NCBI GenBank assembly: GCA_910577515.1
Contig: CAJTLW010000003.1
Coordinates: 124,001 to 188,000 of the forward strand
From: an uncultured Vampirovibrio sp.
GTDB taxonomy: Bacteria; Cyanobacteriota; Vampirovibrionia; Gastranaerophilales; Gastranaerophilaceae
Length of the DNA stretch: 64,000 nucleotides
Direction: 5' to 3'
Numbering within the stretch: the stretch's first letter is position 1; every line of letters starts with the position of its first letter. Positions 51,794-60,744 of this stretch are shown one piece after another. Below the pieces are notes generated by a model that was given only the letters and a program-made list of their open reading frames with translations, was not told where the DNA came from and made no database searches. Both the position numbers and the translations under genes were made by a program.

Positions 51794-52288
51794 TTAATGA
51801 TTTTTTCCTCTTACAAAGCAGAAATACTCATTAAAATAGCAATGTTTGCGTATTTTTATGCTGCTCATTCCTGTTTCTAAGTATTTGCCGAATTGCATCA
51901 TAACATTATTCGCGTTAATTGGGTTTGTAAAACCGTAATCAATAAAAGCCTGACCGTTATCAGCGCCGTAATTTAACAAAATGTCATAAATAACTTTGTT
52001 GTTTTTCAGCTTTCTTTTGCTTACTGCAATATCGTAAATTTTTGTTGTATCAAACCGGCTGATATTTATAGGGGTAGGGTCATTCGGGCTTATTTTGCTT
52101 ATTGTGCAGATTTGTGTACTTCTTTCACATTCCATATCCATATCAAAGCCTGAGATATGAACCACCGCATATATGCAAATTACAACAAGTACAGCTATTA
52201 ATATTTTAATTCTTTCAATTGGCAAAAATCTTCTTATTATGTTTCTTGCCTTTTTAAAATAATCTTTTTTATTTCTATTCATACTCAA
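51794..52288 (-). CDS. Single-pass membrane protein, unknown, between ffh and rpsP
   Basis: 165 codons from TTG 52288, which overlaps the ffh stop by 4 bases and has AAGGAGG nine bases before it; ATG 52282 is an alternative. A basic cytoplasmic stretch, one membrane segment (IKILIAVLVVICIYAVVHI) and an extracytoplasmic domain with Cys pairs (CERSTQIC, CYFNEYFC). It sits between ffh and rpsP, where other bacteria often have ylxM or KH-domain genes; it resembles neither. Unknown function. Confidence 0.6.
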   Translation of the reverse strand: MSMNRNKKDYFKKARNIIRRFLPIERIKILIAVLVVICIYAVVHISGFDMDMECERSTQICTISKISPNDPTPINISRFDTTKIYDIAVSKRKLKNNKVIYDILLNYGADNGQAFIDYGFTNPINANNVMMQFGKYLETGMSSIKIRKHCYFNEYFCFVRGKNH

Positions 52289-53664
52289 AAGGGGAATCCT
52301 CCTTTATTCTTCATTCTGGCCATCAAATTTGCTTTTTGTTTGCTTTTTGAGCCTTTTAAGCTGTTCTTTAAATCTCCGAAACCCTTCATCATCTTTCTCA
52401 TGGTTTCAAACTGAGCCATAAATGCATTCAGTTCATTTATATCAACCCCTGCACCCTTAGCTATTCTTTTTTTTCTGCTGCCGTTTAAAAGGTCGGGGTT
52501 TGCACGCTCTTTTTTGGTCATAGAGCTGATTATGACCTCAATTTTTTTAAACTGCTTTTCTCCTTCATAAGAAATTTTTTGTTTAACATCTTTGTTTAAC
52601 CCGGGGATAGGAAGCAGCCCCAAAATGTTTTCAATAGAGCCTAAACCCTTCATTTGTTTTTGGAATTTTAGAAAATCATCAAAGGAAAATTTACTTTTTA
52701 AAAGGCTTAATTCAAGCTCTTTTGTCTGTTTTTCATCAAAAGCTTCCTGTGCTTTTTCAACAAGGCTTACAATATCGCCCATTCCTAAAATTCGGCTTGC
52801 CATTCTGTCGGGGTAAAAATCATCCAGAGGAACAATTTTTTCGCCCGTTCCTGTGAATTTTATAGGTTTTCCTGTTGAATAAACTATACTTAAAGCACAG
52901 CCCCCTCTGGTGTCGCCATCCAGTTTTGTTAAAATTACTCCCGTGATATTGAGCTGTTCATCAAAGTTTTTAGCTATATCAATAGCTTCCTGTCCTGTCA
53001 TTGAATCTACCACAAGAAGTTTTTCATTCAATGGATAAAGCTTATCAATAATAAGCAATTCTGCCATCATATCGGTATCAATCTGAAGTCTTCCTGCAGT
53101 ATCAAAAATCAAAACCGTATTGTTGTTTTCTTTGGCGTATTCAAGTGCTTTTTTAGCAATTTCAACTACATCTTTTGAATCTTCAAGGCTGAAAAAATCG
53201 ATATCTGCGCCTTTTGCAAGAGTTTTTAATTGTTCTATGGCGGCAGGTCTATAGATATCCATTGCAACAAGCAGTGGTTTTTTGCCCTCTTTTTTTAATC
53301 TTAATGCAAGTTTTGCGCTTGCAGTTGTTTTTCCGCTTCCCTGAAGCCCCAGCATCATTATTATGCTTGGGTTTGTATCAAGTTTTAGCGGGGAATTTTT
53401 TTCGCCCAAAAGTTTTGTTAATTCATCCGAAACAATCTTAATAAGCATTTGCCCGGGCTGCACACTTCTTAAAACATCCTCGCCCTCTGCTTTTTCTTTA
53501 ACGTTTGAAATAAAAGATTTTACAACGTTCAGTGAAACATCTGATGCAATCAACGCACGGCGGATTTCCCTTAAGGCATCTGCCATGTTTTCTTCACTCA
53601 AAGTAGAATTTGAGGAAGTTTTATGGATAATTTCCTGTAATCTTTCAGATAAATTGTCAAACAT
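52285..53664 (-). CDS. ffh: Signal recognition particle protein Ffh (SRP54)
   Basis: 459 residues from ATG 53664. An N domain, then the G domain GLQGSGKTTASAKLALRL, DTAGRLQIDTDMM, TKLDGDTRGGCALS, and a Met-rich M domain (MTKKERANPDLLNGSRKKRIAKG, MRKMMKGFGD). It targets nascent membrane proteins with SRP RNA. The -10 box TATAAT is six bases before the ATG and there is no ribosome site, so the transcript seems leaderless. rpsP follows in the same direction. Confidence 0.97.
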   Translation of the reverse strand: MFDNLSERLQEIIHKTSSNSTLSEENMADALREIRRALIASDVSLNVVKSFISNVKEKAEGEDVLRSVQPGQMLIKIVSDELTKLLGEKNSPLKLDTNPSIIMMLGLQGSGKTTASAKLALRLKKEGKKPLLVAMDIYRPAAIEQLKTLAKGADIDFFSLEDSKDVVEIAKKALEYAKENNNTVLIFDTAGRLQIDTDMMAELLIIDKLYPLNEKLLVVDSMTGQEAIDIAKNFDEQLNITGVILTKLDGDTRGGCALSIVYSTGKPIKFTGTGEKIVPLDDFYPDRMASRILGMGDIVSLVEKAQEAFDEKQTKELELSLLKSKFSFDDFLKFQKQMKGLGSIENILGLLPIPGLNKDVKQKISYEGEKQFKKIEVIISSMTKKERANPDLLNGSRKKRIAKGAGVDINELNAFMAQFETMRKMMKGFGDLKNSLKGSKSKQKANLMARMKNKGGFPF

Positions 53665-53670
53665 AAAGCC

Positions 53671-53676
53671 ATTATA
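53671..53676 (-). promoter_or_regulatory. -10 box six bases before the ffh start codon
   Basis: On the minus strand, GTGTATAAT, six bases, then ATG at 53664. A TTTAAT 17 bp upstream is a weak -35 candidate. The predicted +1 is at or next to the start codon. Confidence 0.55.
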
Positions 53677-53702
53677 CACAATAAATTGTGAAAATTAAAC
53701 AA

Positions 53703-54296
53703 TTATTTTTTATCTGATTTTTTATTAAACATGCCATTTAAAGTGTTAAACAAGAGTACAATAAATGCTGTTGCAAAACCTATTGATAAAGATTTTGTCA
53801 TCACTTCTTTTACCCTTATCTTATTGGCCTCTTTTTTGGCAAAATTCAAAAGCCCGTCTTCTTTTGCAGCTTTGTTAATATAATCAAAAGTACTTTCTTT
53901 TAGCGCCCAGGCAGCATCTGCAATCTTTTGCATCACATTTTTTGCTTCGCTATCTTCAGGTTTAATATTTTTTAATGCTTCATTCGCCTCTATAAAGCCT
54001 TTTGCTTTTTGGAGCTGCTCCTGCGCGTTTTTAAAATCTATTCTTGGCAATTCAAATTTTTCAATTCCTGCAGCATTTAGTTCGCTTCTTATAAAGGCAT
54101 CACACAATACATTGCTTATTCTATCCGTATTTTTTGTCGGAATTAAAGATGTAATTCCGCCGGCAATGGCACCGCCTGCTATTCCTAAACCTGCTGTAAT
54201 GCCAATCTCTTTTGCGGCATTAATAAAGCGGTTTTCCTTATTTTTATTTATTTGGGGCAGATTTGCGGTTGCATTAATTAAATTTGTTTGCTGCAT
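53703..54296 (-). CDS. Protein with two membrane segments, unknown
   Basis: 197 residues. Polar Asn/Gln-rich start, a Gly-rich membrane segment (about 31-50, IGITAGLGIAGGAIAGGITSL), a long soluble helical region, then a second membrane segment (about 170-188, SIGFATAFIVLLFNTL). AAGGAATT supports the start. Its leader shares a 13-base run, AAAGCCCCTGAAA on the plus strand, with the leader of the gene at 63857. No family recognised. Confidence 0.55.
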   Translation of the reverse strand: MQQTNLINATANLPQINKNKENRFINAAKEIGITAGLGIAGGAIAGGITSLIPTKNTDRISNVLCDAFIRSELNAAGIEKFELPRIDFKNAQEQLQKAKGFIEANEALKNIKPEDSEAKNVMQKIADAAWALKESTFDYINKAAKEDGLLNFAKKEANKIRVKEVMTKSLSIGFATAFIVLLFNTLNGMFNKKSDKK

Positions 54297-54345
54297 ATTG
54301 TTAATTCCTTAATAAGGCTATAAAGCCCCTGAAATAAAAATATTG

Positions 54346-55686
54346 TTATTCAAAATTTATAATTGTTAAGATTTCATCAAAATTGTAACAATCTTGAATT
54401 ATATGGATAATAGCGTCAGGATTTGATTTTTTGATTTCACTTTCAATATCGGAAATTTTGACTCCGTCTAAAAATTCATCAGTACCTTCTTTTAGCATTA
54501 CAGATGGGATTATGATGTGGTGAAACTCTCTGTTGTTGATGCTTTTTAAGATATCGCTTCCTGTAATAAGCCCCGCTACGCTGATTTTATCCCCAAAAAA
54601 ATCATTTTTAATGTCAAATATTTCAATTTCAAGATTATCAACTTTAATTTCTTGTTTTATCCTGTTAAGTAATTCTGCAGCAATGCTTCCGGTTAAAAAA
54701 GAAATTTTCTTTTGATGATTTAGTTTTTTCTTTAAATGTTTTTTGCACCTTTTGAAGCTATCAAGAAAAAGCCTGATTGCCCCTACTCCATCCTCAATTT
54801 GGACAAATTTACCGTAATATTTTTTATCAGGAATCTCACGCTCTGCTGTTAAAAAGATTTCATCCGATGCCATTGCTATATGCCTTTTTTGGCATAAATT
54901 GAAATCATCTAGCAAATCTATGATATTATTGGCATTTTCTTTTGTAAGAGGTTTTAAAATATCGCCTTCCCTGTATTTGCTTACTCCGACAGGTACTACA
55001 GCTAATGATTTTAAGATTTTTTTATATTTTTTTAAATCATTGAGCGTACGCTCCAGTTCGGCTCCATCGTTGATATCAGGACAAAGCACAATCTGGCCGT
55101 GAATTTCAATGTTGTTCTTTTTAAATCTGTCTAAAATGCTTAAAATTTCTCCGGCTCTTTTATTGTTAAGCATTTTCACTCTTAAATCAGGGTTTGTGGT
55201 GTGAATTGATACATATAATGGCGAAAGCCCTAGTGCCTCAATTCTTTGCCAGTCTTCTTCCTTGAAATTTGTACCGGTTACATAAGTTCCTTGGAGGTAA
55301 GATGTGCGCCAATCGTCATCTTTGACGTACAAACTTTCTCTTAAACCTTTTGGCTGCTGGTCTACAAAGCAAAATATACACTTGTTAAGACAGGGTTTTA
55401 TCCCGTCAAAAACGGCGCTTTCAAAGTCTATTCCTAAATCTTCATCTTCATCTTTTTCAATTTCAAAAAGTTCTGCTTCGCCTGGTAAAAAACTGCCATC
55501 TTCCTGCATTTGCGGCGCTTTTTTAACTGCAAGATTTATGTTTTCATCCTGCACAATAAAGCTTAATTCAATAATATCTTTTGGCTGAATTCCGTTTACA
55601 GAAAGGATTACATCTCCCTTTTGAAGCCCTAGTTCCTCTGCAATTGAGCCTTGTTTTGTGCCAAAAACTACCATACCTTTTTTCAT
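54346..55686 (-). CDS. DUF512 radical SAM protein (PDZ-like N-terminus)
   Basis: 446 residues: a PDZ-like domain (about 1-50, ELGLQKGDVILSVNGIQP), then a radical SAM-type motif CLNKCIFC (C99, C103, C106), DDWRTSYLQGTYVT and a DUF512 C-terminal domain. This three-part protein is widespread in cyanobacteria and clostridia and its reaction is unknown. It starts in the stop codon region of the PadR-like gene (4-bp overlap), so the two are translationally coupled. Confidence 0.92.
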   Translation of the reverse strand: MKKGMVVFGTKQGSIAEELGLQKGDVILSVNGIQPKDIIELSFIVQDENINLAVKKAPQMQEDGSFLPGEAELFEIEKDEDEDLGIDFESAVFDGIKPCLNKCIFCFVDQQPKGLRESLYVKDDDWRTSYLQGTYVTGTNFKEEDWQRIEALGLSPLYVSIHTTNPDLRVKMLNNKRAGEILSILDRFKKNNIEIHGQIVLCPDINDGAELERTLNDLKKYKKILKSLAVVPVGVSKYREGDILKPLTKENANNIIDLLDDFNLCQKRHIAMASDEIFLTAEREIPDKKYYGKFVQIEDGVGAIRLFLDSFKRCKKHLKKKLNHQKKISFLTGSIAAELLNRIKQEIKVDNLEIEIFDIKNDFFGDKISVAGLITGSDILKSINNREFHHIIIPSVMLKEGTDEFLDGVKISDIESEIKKSNPDAIIHIIQDCYNFDEILTIINFE

Positions 55687-56177
55687 TGGATTTCCCCAAT
55701 TAAGCTTTCAATTGTGTTTAAATTCGTTTTTATGACGCTCTTTTGCTGTCCATTATAAAGGATGTAGGGGTTTTCAAGTGCTGAAACTATTTCAGCTCTT
55801 AAGATTTGAAGATTTTCAATACAATTTTTAAACAGTTCTTTTTTTTCATTCTCTTCCAAAATGTCTGAAATACAGATAAGAACGGCAATATTGTTTAAAA
55901 TGTGCGCTTTGTTTTTAAACTTAAAAGAAGAAATTATGCTTTTTAAATATTTTTGCCCGAAAGGCGTGATATTATATGTTTTTGTATGCATTCCGCCATC
56001 TGACATTTTTGATTGAAACTCAACACAAGAAAGGCTTTCAAGCTTTTTTAATGCCGGATTTATCGTACCAAGACTTGGGGAAGAGTATATAAAAAACTTT
56101 TCCTCAATTAATTTTTTAATTTTGTAAATTGTGGCATCATACTTGGTTAATATGTATAAAATCAGTATTTCAGTCAT
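55683..56177 (-). CDS. PadR-like transcriptional regulator
   Basis: 164 residues. The winged-helix N-half (ILYILTKYDATIYKIKKLIEE, SLGTINPALKKLESLSCVE, YNITPFGQKYLKSII) fits PadR-type regulators; the C-half is helical and likely dimerises. GGAG before the ATG. It is first in a two-gene run with the DUF512 radical SAM gene, which it may control. Ligand unknown. Confidence 0.75.
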   Translation of the reverse strand: MTEILILYILTKYDATIYKIKKLIEEKFFIYSSPSLGTINPALKKLESLSCVEFQSKMSDGGMHTKTYNITPFGQKYLKSIISSFKFKNKAHILNNIAVLICISDILEENEKKELFKNCIENLQILRAEIVSALENPYILYNGQQKSVIKTNLNTIESLIGEIQ

Positions 56178-56290
56178 TTTTTAGCTCCAAAATATAATCT
56201 ATTCTAGCATAAAGCTTAAAATATTGTGAAATTCTTTATTTAATTTATAATTTCATTAAAGGTGTAAAGTTAAAATTTAGGAAAAAAATT

Positions 56291-57022
56291 TTGTTAGCTG
56301 TCGAAAATAATCTTGAAAAAGCAAAAAATCTTGTAAAAGAGACCAAGCTAGAGCATATTGCAATAATCATGGACGGAAACAGGCGATGGGCAAAGGAACA
56401 CATGCTGCCATCTGCTATGGGTCACAAAAAAGGCGTAGACGCTCTGAAGACCATTGTAAAAGCATCACACAGTTTTGGGGTAAAATACCTTACTCTCTAC
56501 GCGTTTTCAACGGAAAATTGGAACCGAAAACAGGATGAGGTGGACTTTTTGATGGGTTTGCTTGCAAGCACGATAAAAAATGAATTAAAAGAACTTCACC
56601 AAAATGAAGTAAAATTAAGGTTTATAGGAAATATAAAGGGGCTTAACGCTGAATTACAGGGAATTTTAGCTGATGCTGAAAATACGACTAAAAATAACAA
56701 AGGTGTAAATCTGCAAATAGCCGTTAATTACGGGGCAAGAAACGAGTTAACCCAGGCTGTTCAGCGGATTATAGAAGATAATGTGCCTAAAGAAGCTGTC
56801 ACAGAAGAGCTTTTGCAAAGTTATCTTTATACAAAAGATATCCCAAACCCTGATTTATTGATAAGAACAGGGGGCGAAATGCGTATAAGCAATTATCTTT
56901 TATGGCAAATTGCTTACTCTGAACTGTATATTACGCCGAAATACTGGCCAGAATTTAACGAAGAAGCGCTTTTAATCTCTATTGAAGAATTTGCAAAAAG
57001 GCAAAGAAGATATGGAAGCTAA
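56291..57022 (+). CDS. uppS: Isoprenyl (undecaprenyl) diphosphate synthase
   Basis: 243 residues from TTG 56291 (AGGA upstream). IAIIMDGNRRWAKE (catalytic Asp), GHKKGVDALK, LTLYAFSTENW, ISNYLLWQIAYSELY and the C-terminal RRYG are the cis-prenyltransferase marks. It makes the lipid carrier for peptidoglycan and surface glycans. First gene of a plus-strand run with rdgB. Confidence 0.96.
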   Translation: MLAVENNLEKAKNLVKETKLEHIAIIMDGNRRWAKEHMLPSAMGHKKGVDALKTIVKASHSFGVKYLTLYAFSTENWNRKQDEVDFLMGLLASTIKNELKELHQNEVKLRFIGNIKGLNAELQGILADAENTTKNNKGVNLQIAVNYGARNELTQAVQRIIEDNVPKEAVTEELLQSYLYTKDIPNPDLLIRTGGEMRISNYLLWQIAYSELYITPKYWPEFNEEALLISIEEFAKRQRRYGS

Positions 57023-57060
57023 AGCTTAAAATTTTGATTTTTTAAAAAAGAGGGAAAAAT

Positions 57061-57723
57061 ATGCTCAAAATCGTTTTGGGGACAGGAAATGAACATAAAA
57101 TTCACGAGATGAATTTAATTTCAAAACCTTTTGAGGTGGAATTTTGTATGCCTAATTTGGCATCTGGAGAATTCAATCCTGAAGAAACGGGAAAAACTTT
57201 TGAAGAAAATGCTTATATTAAAGCTTATGCTGCCTATAAGCTAGACTGTGACAGTATCTTAGCAGATTTAAACATAAATGCCGATAATGGCATACAAGCA
57301 CCTGAAATGCAATCTAAAAATATGCCAAAACTCTATCTGGCAGATGATTCTGGACTTTGTGTGGATTTTTTAGACGGCGCCCCCGGTATAAAATCTGCAA
57401 GATATGCTGATACTGCAGAAAACAGAATTGAAAAGCTTTTGGGCGTGATGAAAGATGCTAAAAACCGCACAGCGCACTTTGAATGCCACCTTGTTCTGTT
57501 AAATGAAAACGGAGAAATTCTTCACAAAACAAAAGGAATTTGCAAAGGCAAAATTGCCCTTGAAAAAAAGGGTACAGGCGGTTTTGGGTATGACCCTGTA
57601 TTTGTTTTGGAAAAATTAAATAAAACTATGGCAGAACTTGCGGAAAATGAGAAAAACCTGCATTCTCACAGGGGAAAGGCTTTAATGGATATGTTAATAT
57701 GGCTGAAATACAGATATAAATAG
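57061..57723 (+). CDS. rdgB: XTP/dITP diphosphatase (RdgB/HAM1 family)
   Basis: 220 residues, about 20 longer than usual because of an insert near residues 65-90 (NINADNGIQAPEMQSKN). Family marks: VLGTGNEHKIHEM, TGKTFEENAYIKA, LADDSGLCVD, GAPGIKSARYA, GTGGFGYDPVFV and SHRGKAL. It removes deaminated purine triphosphates. It starts 38 bp after uppS. Confidence 0.95.
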   Translation: MLKIVLGTGNEHKIHEMNLISKPFEVEFCMPNLASGEFNPEETGKTFEENAYIKAYAAYKLDCDSILADLNINADNGIQAPEMQSKNMPKLYLADDSGLCVDFLDGAPGIKSARYADTAENRIEKLLGVMKDAKNRTAHFECHLVLLNENGEILHKTKGICKGKIALEKKGTGGFGYDPVFVLEKLNKTMAELAENEKNLHSHRGKALMDMLIWLKYRYK

Positions 57724-57776
57724 ACTTTTATCTAAATTTTATGCTATACTAAATTTAAAAAAAGGATTAAGAAAAA

Positions 57777-58115
57777 ATGGAAGATAATATAAATAATACA
57801 CCTGATAACAAGCGCTGGTATGATAAAGACCCTATTTTAAAAGAAGCGCTTGAACTATTGAGACTATCAAGCCCTGATGAACAAGAGCATGCCAAAGATT
57901 TTATTTTGCAATTACAAGAACAGGTTGCAGGTGAAGTGATAGAGCGTATTTACGAGATTATCACCCAATATGAAGGCAAAGGAAACCGGTGGTATGACAA
58001 TGACCCGGTTATGATTAAAGCGATTGAAATTTTAAGGCACGCAGACCCCAAAACCCAAAGGCATGCTGCGCTCAAGCTTTTGCTTGCTCTAGAGGAAAAA
58101 AGCTTCAATGAATGA
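57777..58115 (+). CDS. Tandem RWYDxDP-repeat protein, unknown
   Basis: 112 residues built from two copies of one unit (about 13-49 and 71-107): RWYDKDPILKEALELLRL and RWYDNDPVMIKAIEILRH, each followed by a P-x2-Q-x-HA-containing helix (PDEQEHAKDF, PKTQRHAALK). The period is 58 residues. It overlaps folE2 by 8 bp. I recognise no family. It may be a small protein-binding or helical adaptor. Confidence 0.65.
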   Translation: MEDNINNTPDNKRWYDKDPILKEALELLRLSSPDEQEHAKDFILQLQEQVAGEVIERIYEIITQYEGKGNRWYDNDPVMIKAIEILRHADPKTQRHAALKLLLALEEKSFNE

Positions 58116-58902
58116 TGTTCAAAATCAGACTGATAAAAGGAATATAGATATTCAAAAAGTCGGCGTGAAGGATGTGGAAATCCCTCTTGTGATACAGCGG
58201 AAGCTGAAAAATGGCGCTGTAGATACCCAAAGAGTATATGCTAAGGCCAAAATGAGTGTTTCTTTAAACAGGCAGTTTAAAGGCACGCACATGAGCCGTT
58301 TTATTGAAATTTTGAATGATTACAGGAAGAAAAACCTTGTAGGCGTTGATATTAAGGAAATGCTCACTTGTATAAAAGAAAAACTTGATTCAAAAAATGC
58401 CTATGTAAAATTTGATTTTAAATATTTTATAAAAAAAACTGCCCCAAAAAGCGGTTTAGAGGCTTTAATGTGCTATGATTGCTATTTTGAAGGCACCCTC
58501 GATGAAGATGATTATAATTTTTATTTAGGTGCAAAAATCCCTGTAACAACGCTTTGCCCTTGTTCAAAAGAGATTTCTGATTACGGCGCACACAATCAAA
58601 GGGCAATTGTGAAGGTTAAAGTTTCATACCCTGAAGAAAAGCATATCTGGCTTGAGGATTTAATTAAATCAATTGAAGAAGCCGGTTCATCAGAAGTTTA
58701 TTCGCTTTTAAAGCGTGAAGATGAAAAGGCTGTGACAGAGCGGGCTTATGAAAATCCCAAATTTGTGGAAGATGTTTTAAGAGATATTGTTCTAAACCTT
58801 GAAAATAATGAGATTATAAACTTTTTTGAAGTGGAAATTGAAGCGCAGGAAAGCATTCATAACCACAATGCCTGGGCTTATCAGAAAAAAACTAAGAATT
58901 AA
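58108..58902 (+). CDS. folE2: GTP cyclohydrolase I, type FolE2
   Basis: 264 residues. DIQKVGVKDVEIPLVI, HMSRFIEIL, TTLCPCSKEISDYGAHNQRA and the terminal IHNHNAWAY fit the FolE2 (GCYH-IB) family, the first step to folate or queuosine. FolE2 uses varied metals and often replaces zinc FolE under zinc shortage. It starts within the RWYDxDP gene. Confidence 0.95.
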   Translation: MNDVQNQTDKRNIDIQKVGVKDVEIPLVIQRKLKNGAVDTQRVYAKAKMSVSLNRQFKGTHMSRFIEILNDYRKKNLVGVDIKEMLTCIKEKLDSKNAYVKFDFKYFIKKTAPKSGLEALMCYDCYFEGTLDEDDYNFYLGAKIPVTTLCPCSKEISDYGAHNQRAIVKVKVSYPEEKHIWLEDLIKSIEEAGSSEVYSLLKREDEKAVTERAYENPKFVEDVLRDIVLNLENNEIINFFEVEIEAQESIHNHNAWAYQKKTKN

Positions 58903-59524
58903 TTTTTTTATTCTTATAATCAATATACTTGTCAAAATCATCCGAAGCTAGATATAGAGTGCTTTCTGAGCCTTCTTCTTTTATGAATAATCCGCTGCTA
59001 TACCAAAAATCATCATTATCAGATAATGTAAAAATATAAGGCATTCCTGCTTTTTTTGCCAGTTCAACAATTTTACTTACAAGTACCATCCCTAAGCCTA
59101 TGTAATTTCGGGTTTTTGCACCAAATTTTTCCTTAGGGTTTGTTTGCAAAAGTTCTATTTCAAGCTCATTGTCATCTTCTTGGGAAGTGTGTGCAACCGC
59201 AAGGGTCTCGCCATTTTTATCTTCAAGCCCGAAGAATCTGTAATCTATGGAATTGCTGTTTCCTTTAATTGTATAAGAGCCACCGCCTAAATCTACCCTG
59301 CTGTCTGCTCCTGCATAATTGAAAGAATTTGCAAATTCCTTAATTAATTTTTCGCTCTGTCCCCAATTTTTACTAAGAGTACTGATTTCAAGTCTGTCTT
59401 TTTCATCAAAAGGGTCATATTCAACAAAATCAATGCTTTTTAATGCCCCGTCTTTACCTCTGATTTCAGTTTTTCCAAGGTATGATTTACAAAAATTAAA
59501 ATTACTACAAAAATTTACTTTCAT
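58892..59524 (-). CDS. GNAT-like acetyltransferase (paralogue A)
   Basis: 210 residues. The end of the protein (RNYIGLGMVLVSKIVELAKKAG) has the acetyl-CoA loop plus helix of GNATs, and IDYRFFGLEDKNGETLAVAHT forms the preceding strands. The N-terminus has Cys residues (NFCSNFNFC) and the phrase IDFVEYDPFD shared with the gene at 63210. Substrate unknown. It is convergent with folE2, overlapping by 11 bp. It belongs to a lineage-specific family with the 63.2 kb copy. Confidence 0.65.
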   Translation of the reverse strand: MKVNFCSNFNFCKSYLGKTEIRGKDGALKSIDFVEYDPFDEKDRLEISTLSKNWGQSEKLIKEFANSFNYAGADSRVDLGGGSYTIKGNSNSIDYRFFGLEDKNGETLAVAHTSQEDDNELEIELLQTNPKEKFGAKTRNYIGLGMVLVSKIVELAKKAGMPYIFTLSDNDDFWYSSGLFIKEEGSESTLYLASDDFDKYIDYKNKKINS

Positions 59525-59565
59525 TACAGCTGTTTAAAAGCGCGTAAAAAATAAAATTTGCCTTT

Positions 59566-60744
59566 TTAAGTTATTTTGTAAGCTTTCCTGTAATAAAGAA
59601 TTGCACCTATAAAAGCAATTGAAATAACAGGAAGCCACGCTGCAAAAAACGGGCTTATGGCCTTTGTTTCCCCTAAATTTAATGAAAATGCCCGAATAAC
59701 ATAATATACAAAAATTATCATAACGCTAAATAGAAAACCTCTGTTGTACCGCACTCTTGGAGGGGTTATTGCTAAAGGAATACCTACAAGTGCAAGTGCA
59801 AAGGTTGTAACGGGCAGTGCAAGTTTATCATAAAGCTGCACCTGTAATTCAAGGTGTAATTTCTCTAAAAAGTCAGGGTTTTTCTTATTTTTTTGTATAA
59901 ATTTCATTAGTTTAAAGAAATTGTATTGGTTAGCTTCTTCTTTTACAAAGCTTTCAATGTTATCAAGCCCGAAATTTATTGTAGAATTTTCAAATAACGT
60001 TGTGTTTAAAACCTTTTGTGTAGTGGATAATGTATACATAACTCCGCCGTCAAAAACCCAGCCGGATTTATCGGTTTTGCCGAATTTTGCCTGAATTATC
60101 TGCACCGTTTCAGGATTTGAAAGGTCTAAAACTGTAATATTGTTTAAGGTTTTATCTTCGCATTTTTCGACATAGAAAAGCCTTTTTAATTTACCTTCCC
60201 TATCGTTTTCATTAAGTGTAAAATTCATTCTTCCTTCAGGCACATGTTTTCTTTGAAGCGAATAAACTGCTAAATGCTTTGCCTGCATACTTGTAGCAGG
60301 AACGATAAATTCATTTATAAGAAAACTTACTATGGTCATAACAATGGCAAAGGCGAAAATAGGCTTTGCAATTCTTGAGATGCCGATGCCGCAGGCGCGA
60401 AGCACCGTAATTTCCGAATTTAAACTCAATTTATTTATGGTCATGACAGTTGCAAAAAGGGTGGAAATCGGTATGGTCATTACAAAAACCTGTGGAAGGT
60501 TTAGAATAATCATCATAATTGCAATATTAAACGGAATGCCAAATTGTGTTATCTGTTTTATAAGCTGTGTAAAGGTTTCAGAGGCAAAAATAATTGATGT
60601 AAAAATAATAACCCCAAGGATAAATACCTCAATAAGCTGCCTTAAAATATACTTATCAAGCATGCTTATTTTGTAATATTTAAATTTTGCAAACCTTACG
60701 TATTTTTCAATATTTTTTATCATCTTTTTACACTTTTTGCTCAC
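59566..60744 (-). CDS. LptF/LptG-family lipopolysaccharide export permease
   Basis: Up to 392 codons from GTG 60744, overlapping tyrA by four bases; ATG 60723 or Met29 (60660, MLDKYILRQLIEVF) are alternatives. Six membrane segments flank a periplasmic jellyroll; ISTLFATVMTINKLSLNSEITVLRACG is the YjgP/YjgQ signature. Only one such gene is in the window, so F or G cannot be named. It exports LPS to the outer membrane, in line with kdsB. Confidence 0.88.
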   Translation of the reverse strand: MSKKCKKMIKNIEKYVRFAKFKYYKISMLDKYILRQLIEVFILGVIIFTSIIFASETFTQLIKQITQFGIPFNIAIMMIILNLPQVFVMTIPISTLFATVMTINKLSLNSEITVLRACGIGISRIAKPIFAFAIVMTIVSFLINEFIVPATSMQAKHLAVYSLQRKHVPEGRMNFTLNENDREGKLKRLFYVEKCEDKTLNNITVLDLSNPETVQIIQAKFGKTDKSGWVFDGGVMYTLSTTQKVLNTTLFENSTINFGLDNIESFVKEEANQYNFFKLMKFIQKNKKNPDFLEKLHLELQVQLYDKLALPVTTFALALVGIPLAITPPRVRYNRGFLFSVMIIFVYYVIRAFSLNLGETKAISPFFAAWLPVISIAFIGAILYYRKAYKIT

